From JASJAR01 sp039198225 (GTDB lineage Bacteria > Pseudomonadota > Alphaproteobacteria > Rhodobacterales > Rhodobacteraceae): 64,000 nt of DNA. Made by a program: the position numbers and the translations under genes. This document shows, in pieces, positions 33,613-41,218 of the stretch. A model generated the notes under the pieces. That model was not told the DNA's origin, made no database searches, and saw only the letters and a program-made list of their open reading frames with translations. The DNA lies in contig JBCCTQ010000017.1 in the NCBI GenBank assembly GCA_039198225.1, positions 1 through 64,000 on the forward strand. Direction: 5' to 3'. How positions within the stretch are numbered: position 1 is the first letter of the stretch; the number at the start of each line of letters is the position of its first letter.

Positions 33613-33638
33613 CCCGGGCTTCGGCCCGGGTTTTTTTT
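33613..33638 (+). terminator. Rho-independent terminator with UUCG loop
   Basis: CCCGGGC (33613-33619), tetraloop TTCG, GCCCGGG (33624-33630), then eight T residues. It ends the response-regulator transcript. Confidence 0.95.
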
Positions 33639-33773
33639 GCGAAGATTTGGGTTGCGGCTCTTTATGCAAACTGGACTGATCAGCGTGTTGTACCTTACTG
33701 GTGTCTTGCCGGAGTTGGACGCGCAAACTAAACGTTTCTTGGGCACTACACCCGTCTTTGGTGCCGTAGTTGG

Positions 33774-35531
33774 TTACGCTGCGGATGACACAGCGAGCCC
33801 ACTTCGATAGTTTTTCAGATCTTCGAAGAAAGGATCGGTTAAGGGCGATCCTACGTATTGATCGAGGATCTTGTCGACGAGCTCAACAATCGAAGACGTG
33901 TTTTCGATACGCCCGCTCAGACGTTTCGCCGCCATCATCAGAATACTGGCCAGGTTAAACCGCGCGGCAAAGCGATCGTCCGACGTAGCGGCATTTGCCA
34001 CTTGCTCGCGATAGTGAGTGAGCCATTCCTCGACGGCGTTGGTCAGGTCTTGGTCCGAAGAGAACAAGACCTCCTGCATTAAAAGAGAAACGGCTGTGGC
34101 AACTGCCGCCGGTCCATCGAGGGGGTCGTCTTCATTGGCTTCACCAGCCTCGACTTTCGCCGCGTAGAATCCGGCGAGCTTTTGGTAGGCCTCCAGGCCC
34201 TCTTGGCGTTTTCCAACTTGCCAGAGGACATAGGCTTTGGCCAAAACAAAGTCATCTGGTTCTGTTAAAGTGTCGAGAGCCTCGTCAAAATCATTCGGAT
34301 CGGTTGTGAGCGCTGATAAGATCACTTGCATCGCGTTGAGACCCTCTTTGTCCAGAAACTTGACCATGTCGGTCAACCGGTCAGGTTCGTTGCTGTGATA
34401 GAGTTTCTCGGCCGCAAGCAAGTAGAGCTTGGCCATGTCTTCGACGTCCTGGTCATTGCCGAATTCGGCAAGGCGCCGGCCATAGCGTTTCGAGAGCCCC
34501 AGGCTTTCTCGGAAGTTGCCGACCATCGCTTGCGCCTCGGCCAAGATCTTAACATCTTGGTCCGTATGCGGCGATAGCTTCTCTAATTCGTCCTTGGCTT
34601 CCTCGTCAAATCCGCAAATCGCGAGACCAAAGGCGCGCGCGCATCGATCGCTCGTCGTCCTTCGGTAGCCTTTGAGGTTCAAAAGATCCTTGGAAAGGGT
34701 GATCAGCCAGAGCAGACCAGAAATGCCGAGCATATAGTCCATTCTAGCAGCCGGTTCGTCGAGCACGATGTTGAAGACGTCGGAATACGCTTTGAGCTGC
34801 GCGTAGATGGCTTTGATGCCGGCACTATCAAGCGAGCCCCCAACGAGATCCGACAGGAGAATATTGTAGCTTAGGATCAACGCGATCAAATCGCAGATGA
34901 CGACCGTGACATAGTTGATCGCCACGGGCGCCTTTGCTCTTCGTAAAATTGCCTGCATCGGCGCAGGCCCGATCAGGTGAAGTACATGCTTTAGACCGAT
35001 GGCGAGGATAACGATCGTGGCAATGAGGTCGAAATACCAAGGCTCATCGCCCAGGAGGCTAATAATGCCGTGCATTCCGAGGGGAATTAGGGCGAGCCCG
35101 ACCGAGAGAAACGCCGCGCCTGGATAGAGGCCCTCCATCGCTGCCAGACGCAACCGGCGCCCTTGGCGGAGCTCACGCAGCATCAATTCGGGCTTTCTTA
35201 GGTAGTGGAATACTCCGCGGAGAATCCCGGCGGGCCAAATTGCGCCGAGCATGATGTATTGGCCGAATTCGAGCAGGCGCCGGATGTAAGCGTTGGGGAC
35301 TTGTCTTTTTAGTGCTTCGCGGATGAGATCAAATTCGGTCTGTCCCAGCGACCCTGCCGGCGCATCTGAGCCTAGTATCGCGAAGGCCAATATAAGTGTT
35401 CCGATTACGAAATAGAGTGTGATCCAGATGGCAGGTTGAGTGCCGCCAAATATCAGAGGCAGAGCGATCGCCTGGGCGAGCACGATAAAGCACAAGAATA
35501 GAATGGCACGGTTAGCGGACACGGGTAGCAT
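33774..35531 (-). CDS. Unrecognised large membrane protein with a helical C-terminal half
   Basis: This 585-residue protein was not recognised. The N-terminal 290 residues hold about six or seven membrane helices (around 8-30, 35-53, 92-110, 142-162, 175-195, 215-235 and 270-285). The rest is soluble and purely helical, with repeated patterns such as FGLAICGFDEEAKDELEKLSPH, EDMAKLYLLAAEKLY and LAKAYVLWQVGKRQEGLEAYQKLAGFYA that look like divergent TPR-type repeats. The ATG at 35531 was chosen because AGGGAGGAG lies six bases before it. It reads divergently from the NtrC-like regulator and may be a protein-interaction scaffold; this is a guess. Confidence 0.65.
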   Translation of the reverse strand: MLPVSANRAILFLCFIVLAQAIALPLIFGGTQPAIWITLYFVIGTLILAFAILGSDAPAGSLGQTEFDLIREALKRQVPNAYIRRLLEFGQYIMLGAIWPAGILRGVFHYLRKPELMLRELRQGRRLRLAAMEGLYPGAAFLSVGLALIPLGMHGIISLLGDEPWYFDLIATIVILAIGLKHVLHLIGPAPMQAILRRAKAPVAINYVTVVICDLIALILSYNILLSDLVGGSLDSAGIKAIYAQLKAYSDVFNIVLDEPAARMDYMLGISGLLWLITLSKDLLNLKGYRRTTSDRCARAFGLAICGFDEEAKDELEKLSPHTDQDVKILAEAQAMVGNFRESLGLSKRYGRRLAEFGNDQDVEDMAKLYLLAAEKLYHSNEPDRLTDMVKFLDKEGLNAMQVILSALTTDPNDFDEALDTLTEPDDFVLAKAYVLWQVGKRQEGLEAYQKLAGFYAAKVEAGEANEDDPLDGPAAVATAVSLLMQEVLFSSDQDLTNAVEEWLTHYREQVANAATSDDRFAARFNLASILMMAAKRLSGRIENTSSIVELVDKILDQYVGSPLTDPFFEDLKNYRSGLAVSSAA

Positions 35532-35845
35532 AATCTCCTCCCTCACCTTCAATGCGTTTGGCTGCGTTCAAGTGACCAGGGAGCTGTCGATAATATAATG
35601 GTCGGCTATTTACTGGCGCACGCCGTTTAATGGTCGGGGATGTTCGGCAACCGAGGCCACAAAATCAAGTCTGTGGTGCGCTCCCTCCCGAGGTTTGATT
35701 TGGTCGGGCGCGGCGTGTCGTCCGACTGATCACGCACCGGACCGAAGTGGAGACACCACTCCGAAAGGGCTCAGTTCTTTAAATAGCGGCAATATGGCGC
35801 GGCCGGGCGGTAGACGAAGCCCCTTCCCGACGCGATGATATCGGG
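35532..35845. other. 314-base divergent promoter region
   Basis: This gap separates the large membrane protein from the NtrC-like regulator. It has no reading frame of interest. A TATAAT hexamer at 35594-35599, with GTGACC at 35572-35577 and a 16-base spacer, is a possible promoter towards the regulator. No copy of the palindrome found at 39131-39228 was seen here. Confidence 0.4.
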
Positions 35846-37180
35846 GTGCGCGATGAGGTCGTCTTTGACGCCGCGCTTGCGGCAGCTTCTCTTCTGGTCG
35901 TCGATGACGAACCAGGCATGCGGCATTTCTTGCAAAAGTCCCTTGCTGGAAAGTGCGCCCGCGTAGACGTCTCCAAAACGGCCGCTCAGGCGTCTGAATT
36001 GCTCGACCAGACGAGCTACGATGTCATCATCATTGACAACATCATGCCGGGGCAGACCGGAATCGAATGGCTCCGCGAACAGCGCCAGGTCGGGCTCCAT
36101 TCAGATGTGATCGTCATCACGGCCTATGCCGATCTCGAGACGGCCATCGAAGCGCTGCGCGCCGGAGCGAGTGACTTCATATTAAAGCCGTTCCGCTCGA
36201 ACCAGGTGCTCAATGCAATCTCGAAATGCCTTGCGAAATCGTCGCTTCAAAAGCAAAATTCGCTGCTCCGCCACGAGCTGAGCGAGGGCAAGGATCTCCT
36301 CCGCCACCGAAATACTCTGATTGGCTCTTCTCCGGCCAGCCGCGAGGTCCGACTTCAGATCGAAACGGCCGCGCAGATTGACGGCGACGTGGTCATTCAA
36401 GGCGAGACCGGTCTCGGCAAGGAAGTCGCCGCGCGGATGCTCCATGGGGCGTCGGCTCGAGGTGACAAACCGTTTACACCGTTGCAGTGCTACGGCCTTG
36501 AGGCGAGTGACCTACGCGACCGCCTCTTCGGCTCGCTCGATCTGGCCGGTGACGGGCATGAAGGGATCCTGCGCTATACGGAAGGCGGGGTCATCTATTT
36601 CGAAGATGTGGAACTCCTCGATTCCGCCGGGCAGGGCATTCTCCTTGAATGGTTGTCGACCCAGCGTTTTCGACCGGTGGGCGGGTCGAGGAGCTTCCCG
36701 ACAGACATCCGCGTTGTTTGCTCCTGTTCCGAACCGTTGCGTGCGGCCGTCGATCGCGGACGGTTTCACCAAGATTTGTATTATCTATTGAACGTGCATG
36801 AGATCCGGCTGCCGCCGCTCCGTGAGCGGCCCGAGGACATTGTCGAGATTGCAGATGTGTTCAACGCAGCAATCGCTGAGCGCATCGGAGCAACGCCGCT
36901 CGATCTGACGGCATCCGCAAAGCGCAAGCTGATGGCCCATACCTGGCCGGGAAACGTGATGGAGCTCCGCAACATCGTGGAGCGCGCCTTGATCCTTGGA
37001 AGTTTCGATGGCGCGCTGAAAGATGTGGGGCCGGAAGAGACCGAAAGCCTGGCCGCAGTGGAGCAGCGCCACATTCTGCGGGTCCTCGAAGCGTGCGGCG
37101 GCAACCGAGCGGAGGCAGCACGGCGCCTTGGCGTCGCGCGCAAGACCATCGACCGCAAATGCCAAGCCTGGAACATCTAG
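35846..37180 (+). CDS. NtrC-family response regulator lacking the sigma-54 contact loop
   Basis: The 444-residue protein has a receiver domain (D20-D21, phospho-acceptor D64, K114), a central AAA+ domain with Walker A GETGLGKE at 186-193, and a Fis-type helix-turn-helix at about 409-442. The GAFTGA loop that touches sigma-54 is missing: where it belongs (about 228-240) the sequence is FGSLDLAGDGHEG. Walker B is also altered, YFEDVELL for LDEIGEL. It therefore probably acts at sigma-70 promoters, as known for NtrC of Rhodobacter capsulatus. It starts with GTG at 35846 without a strong ribosome site. The kinase gene follows directly and is the expected partner. Confidence 0.87.
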   Translation: MRDEVVFDAALAAASLLVVDDEPGMRHFLQKSLAGKCARVDVSKTAAQASELLDQTSYDVIIIDNIMPGQTGIEWLREQRQVGLHSDVIVITAYADLETAIEALRAGASDFILKPFRSNQVLNAISKCLAKSSLQKQNSLLRHELSEGKDLLRHRNTLIGSSPASREVRLQIETAAQIDGDVVIQGETGLGKEVAARMLHGASARGDKPFTPLQCYGLEASDLRDRLFGSLDLAGDGHEGILRYTEGGVIYFEDVELLDSAGQGILLEWLSTQRFRPVGGSRSFPTDIRVVCSCSEPLRAAVDRGRFHQDLYYLLNVHEIRLPPLRERPEDIVEIADVFNAAIAERIGATPLDLTASAKRKLMAHTWPGNVMELRNIVERALILGSFDGALKDVGPEETESLAAVEQRHILRVLEACGGNRAEAARRLGVARKTIDRKCQAWNI

Positions 37181-37181
37181 C

Positions 37182-39146
37182 TTGGCCACTTCAAGCGTAA
37201 GGCTTCGGCTCCTCGTTTTGGCGCTCCTTCCGCTTGTCGTTCTGATGCCCATCCTTTTGGGCATCACGATGATCCGACTGGTCAGTCGATATGACGAGTT
37301 GCTAATTGCAAAAGTTCAAAGTGATCTCCGCGTGGCCGAGCAGTTTTTTGGCCAGATCGAAGAGGCGCAAGCTCAAGGCCTGACTGCTCTTGCGCAGTCG
37401 ACGCGGTTTAGGACGGCCATCGACCAGGGCGGCGCGCGGTTTGCCACTTTCCTAGAGGAGGAACGCGATCGGGTTGGCCTCGACTTTTTGGTCGTTGGTG
37501 CCGCGCTCGATGATCCGGCCTTCCCGGTAATGGCTCGGCCCATTTTAGCGGAGGCGACCGAGACGGCGCCGAGCGCTGGACTGGCAGTTTTTGACCCTAA
37601 TGCCCTGGAGACGGTGCGGCGCGGACTCGCGGAACGCGCGCTCCTTTCGCTGGTGGAAACACCGGCCGCACGGCCCATTGAGCAGACGGAAGAGCACCGG
37701 GGCATGGTCATTCTGGCCGCCCACCGCATTCAAGGGACCGACGGCTATCTTTTGGCTGGCAGGCTTTTAAACCGAAACACCGAAATCATCGATCAGATGA
37801 ACTCCCTGATCTACCAGCACGACGAAACAGATGACGCCCGCGCAGGCACAACCACGCTCTTTCTCGACGATGTGCGGATCTCGACAAATGTCCGGCTTTT
37901 CGAAGGCTCCCGCGCCCTGGGCACCCGGGTTTCTGAAGTGGTCTGGCAGCAGGTCCTAGAAGACGGCGAGACTTGGCTCGACCGGGCCTTTGTCGTCAAC
38001 GATTGGTACATTTCGGGATATGTGCCGCTGCGGGACGGCGCGGGCGACCGTATCGGCATGCTCTATACCGGGTTCCTCGAAGCGCCGGTTACGATCCAGC
38101 GCAATCAAACAATTTTAACCCTCGTTCTGGCCTTCTTCGCCGTGATCGCGGCGACCGTGCCCCTGTTTCTTAGGCTCGCCAGCGGCGTGTTCGCACCGCT
38201 TGAAGTGATGAGTAAGACGATGGCGAAGGTCGAAGACGGTGCCCTCGATGCCCGCATCGGTCAGGTCGATGCGCAAGATGAAATCGGCTCGGTGGCAGGC
38301 CATCTCGACCGCCTTCTCGACCAGGTCCAAGAGCGGGACGCCAAGCTCCGAACCTATGCCGACAATCTCAACTCGCTGGTCGAACAGCGCACGAAGGAAT
38401 TGCGCGACGCCAACCAAAAGCTAGAGGAGACCTTTTCTCAACTCGTGCTGAAAGAGAAGCTCGCCACCTTGGGAGAGGTCACGGCCGGGGTGGCCCACGA
38501 GATCAATAATCCGGTGGCGGTCATTCAAGGGAACCTTGAGCTTTTGCGTGACGCTCTGTCCTCGGAGCAGCGCGCGGATCTCAAAACCGAGCTCGATCTG
38601 ATTGATGCCCAAACCCAGCGGATCAGCGTGATCACCGGAAAGCTCCTCAACTTTTCGCGGCCGGGCGAATTGTCGGACGGAGCATCGCGGGTGGATGCGC
38701 GCAAGGCCACGGCGGATGCGCTCCTTTTGGTGGCGCCGGATGCGGCCAAGGCCGATGTTGCGATGGTTGAAGACCACATACCCGCGCCGCCCCTCTCGAT
38801 CGTGGAAAGCGAGCTGCAGCAGATCCTCGTAAACCTGCTCCTCAATGCCATCCAAGCAATGGATGGGGGTGGGACCTTGACTGTCCGCAGCTTTCCCGAA
38901 ACGCGGGATGGTGCACCTGGGACCTGTATCAGTGTTACGGATACGGGCACCGGCATCCCAGCCGAAAGACTCGACCAGATCTTCGATCCGTTCTTCACGA
39001 CAAAACAGGCTGAAGGGACGGGTTTGGGCCTCTCAATCAGCCACGCGCTCGCGGCCAAGGCCGACGGAATACTCACCGTCGAGAGCGAACTCGGCGTCGG
39101 CACAACATTTTTTCTGTGGGTCCCGGCGGGGGACAATTTGTCCTGA
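37182..39146 (+). CDS. Sensor histidine kinase with periplasmic sensor and HAMP domain
   Basis: The 654-residue kinase has a membrane helix at about 7-30, a periplasmic domain of some 270 residues (about 35-305) of Cache type, a second helix at about 309-332, HAMP to about 385, a coiled coil, the phospho-acceptor H439 in GVAHEINNP, and an ATPase domain with N box NLLLNAIQAM (about 553), DTGTGIP (about 588) and GTGLGLSI (about 613). The start is a TTG at 37182, one base after the regulator stop, so the two are coupled. The Cache domain suggests a small organic ligand; given the neighbours, formate or oxalate is a reasonable but unproven guess. Confidence 0.87.
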   Translation: MATSSVRLRLLVLALLPLVVLMPILLGITMIRLVSRYDELLIAKVQSDLRVAEQFFGQIEEAQAQGLTALAQSTRFRTAIDQGGARFATFLEEERDRVGLDFLVVGAALDDPAFPVMARPILAEATETAPSAGLAVFDPNALETVRRGLAERALLSLVETPAARPIEQTEEHRGMVILAAHRIQGTDGYLLAGRLLNRNTEIIDQMNSLIYQHDETDDARAGTTTLFLDDVRISTNVRLFEGSRALGTRVSEVVWQQVLEDGETWLDRAFVVNDWYISGYVPLRDGAGDRIGMLYTGFLEAPVTIQRNQTILTLVLAFFAVIAATVPLFLRLASGVFAPLEVMSKTMAKVEDGALDARIGQVDAQDEIGSVAGHLDRLLDQVQERDAKLRTYADNLNSLVEQRTKELRDANQKLEETFSQLVLKEKLATLGEVTAGVAHEINNPVAVIQGNLELLRDALSSEQRADLKTELDLIDAQTQRISVITGKLLNFSRPGELSDGASRVDARKATADALLLVAPDAAKADVAMVEDHIPAPPLSIVESELQQILVNLLLNAIQAMDGGGTLTVRSFPETRDGAPGTCISVTDTGTGIPAERLDQIFDPFFTTKQAEGTGLGLSISHALAAKADGILTVESELGVGTTFFLWVPAGDNLS

Positions 39147-39244
39147 CCACGGGGCGTATTGCGGAAAAAAGTGGACATTTTGACCTTGGGCCATCCGCCC
39201 TGGCCGCTGAAATATGGTCATTTTGACCTTGCTGCACTGCAGCA
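39131..39244. promoter_or_regulatory. Three phased palindromes plus a 15-base dyad before the OFA transporter gene
   Basis: Three similar 13-base dyads are spaced 42 and 43 bases apart, four helical turns: GGACAATTTGTCC (39131-39143), GGACATTTTGACC (39173-39185) and GGTCATTTTGACC (39216-39228), consensus GG(A/T)CA-N3-TG(A/T)CC. A perfect palindrome TGCTGCACTGCAGCA (39230-39244) abuts the last. They lie in the 261-base gap between the kinase and the transporter genes and are likely sites for the neighbouring Fis-type regulator. Confidence 0.7.
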
Positions 39245-39407
39245 TAATTCATCTAAGTTACTGATAATAAACATTTAAATAGGTTGACATGAGGCGGCTT
39301 CAAGCCCCAAGCACCAAGGAAGGGCGCCGTATACCAATGTCGACAATCCCGTCGACGCACCGCGTTCTGAGGGGGTGAGGAGCCCCTTCCATCTCGGAGG
39401 ACACGTC

Positions 39408-41111
39408 ATGTCAGACTCAGGAGCAGGAGCGCTGGGCTTCTTGCGCAAGGAAAACATCGTAGCCCCTGATGGCTACAACCGCTGGCGTGTGCCGCCGGCC
39501 TCGATCGCGATCCATCTTTGCATCGGATCGGTTTATGCGTGGTCGGTTTTCAACCCGCCGCTAACGCGCGAACTCGGTGTGGTCGCGTCTTCGGCGAGCG
39601 ACTGGTCTCTGTCCTCGGTGGTTTGGATTTTCTCGGTCGCCATCGTTGTGCTCGGCCTGACCGCCGCGGTTGGTGGTAAATGGCTGGAGAAGGTCGGACC
39701 GCGCTATGTGGGCGTTGTGGCGGCCTGCCTTTGGGGCGGTGGTTTCCTCGTGGGCTCCATGGGCATCGCATCCCATCAGCTCTGGCTCGTCTATCTTGGC
39801 TACGGCGTCCTCGGCGGCATGGGTCTTGGGCTCGGTTACGTGTCACCGGTCTCCACGCTCATCCGTTGGTTCCCTGACCGCCGCGGCATGGCGACGGGCA
39901 TGGCCATTATGGGTTTCGGCGGGGGCGCGATGATCGGTGCGCCGCTGAAGACCTGGCTTCTAAGCCTCTATTCGAGCGCTCCTGACTATCTCGGTGCGGA
40001 AAGCGCTGTGACACTCGTCACAGAAGGCGGCCGCCGTTTCGCCGAGACCGCGTCAGGCCTCGTTGAGGTCGTAGTCGCCAGCGCCGATCAGGCAGCTGCC
40101 TTTGGCGGAGAGGCGGGCGTCTACATCGTCGGCACCGGCAATACCGGCGCTGCCGGCGCCTTCATGACGCTCGGCATCGTCTACTTCGCCGTGATGATGG
40201 TTGCTGCATTCCAATACCGCGTCCCGCGCGAAGGTTGGAAGCCTGCTGGATGGGAGCCGAAACCCGCTGCCGGCGGCATGGTCACCCGCAGCAACGTCCA
40301 TATCGACGAAGCGCATAAGACGCCGCAATTCTGGCTTCTCTGGATCGTGCTTTGCTTCAACGTGACCGCCGGGATCGGTGTGATCGGCGTGGCCAAGACG
40401 ATGATCAACGAGATCTTTGGCGATCTTGCCCTCGTGACCGCGGCCTTTGCGGGCACCTATGTTCTGATGATCTCGGTCTTTAACATGGTGGGGCGGTTTT
40501 TCTGGGCTTCGACCTCAGACTTCATCGGAAGAAAGAACACCTATCACTGTTTCTTTGTGCTCGGCACGATCCTTTACTGCACGATCCCCTTCTTTGCGGC
40601 ATCGGGCGGGGTCACGGCGCTGATCGGGTTCTACATCGCCACGATGATCATCTTCACGATGTATGGCGGCGGCTTTGCGACGATCCCGGCCTATCTCGCC
40701 GATATCTTCGGAACGCTCCATGTCGGCGGTATCCACGGACGGCTTCTGACCGCCTGGTCGACGGCCGGTGTTCTGGGACCGTTTGCGATCACGTACCTCC
40801 GCAACATGTCGAAGGAAAACGCGATTGTCGATCTTGCGTCGGTGGTTGACCCGGCGGCGTTTGCCGAAAAGTTCGGCGCCCCGCTGTCCCAGCTCAATGA
40901 GCTTGTGGCTGCGAACACGGTGACGATCGCGAGCCTTATGGACATCGCGCCGGCGGGCACGGTCGACCCCACATCGACGCTCTACAACACCACGATGTTC
41001 TGCATGGCTGGACTTCTGGTGATTGCTTTCTTCGCCAATCTGATGGTGCGGCCGGTGGGTGAAAAGCACCACGTCAACGCAACGCATCCGAGCGCTGTTC
41101 CGGCGGAGTAA
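39408..41111 (+). CDS. MFS transporter of the oxalate:formate antiporter (OFA) family
   Basis: The 567-residue protein has about twelve transmembrane helices, with the OFA-family N-terminal pattern NRWRVPPASIAIHLCIGSVYAWSVFNPPLTRELG and the cytoplasmic loop IRWFPDRRGMATGMAIMGFGGGAMIG. It has an insertion of about 70 residues between helices 6 and 7 (LVTEGGRRFAETASGLVEV to GVYIVGTGNT) and another near the C-terminus. The ATG at 39408 follows GGAGG by eight bases. Located directly before a formate-dehydrogenase-like gene, it probably carries formate, oxalate or a related carboxylate. Direction and substrate cannot be read from sequence. Confidence 0.88.
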   Translation: MSDSGAGALGFLRKENIVAPDGYNRWRVPPASIAIHLCIGSVYAWSVFNPPLTRELGVVASSASDWSLSSVVWIFSVAIVVLGLTAAVGGKWLEKVGPRYVGVVAACLWGGGFLVGSMGIASHQLWLVYLGYGVLGGMGLGLGYVSPVSTLIRWFPDRRGMATGMAIMGFGGGAMIGAPLKTWLLSLYSSAPDYLGAESAVTLVTEGGRRFAETASGLVEVVVASADQAAAFGGEAGVYIVGTGNTGAAGAFMTLGIVYFAVMMVAAFQYRVPREGWKPAGWEPKPAAGGMVTRSNVHIDEAHKTPQFWLLWIVLCFNVTAGIGVIGVAKTMINEIFGDLALVTAAFAGTYVLMISVFNMVGRFFWASTSDFIGRKNTYHCFFVLGTILYCTIPFFAASGGVTALIGFYIATMIIFTMYGGGFATIPAYLADIFGTLHVGGIHGRLLTAWSTAGVLGPFAITYLRNMSKENAIVDLASVVDPAAFAEKFGAPLSQLNELVAANTVTIASLMDIAPAGTVDPTSTLYNTTMFCMAGLLVIAFFANLMVRPVGEKHHVNATHPSAVPAE

Positions 41112-41218
41112 GTCCTCCGTCTCTGGCAGGGCCGCGGTCTCTTCCCACGCGGCCCTGCTCAGTCTCGCCCAACCAGTCAAAATCATTCTGTTCATAGCCA
41201 GGCAAGGGAGGCTCAGTG

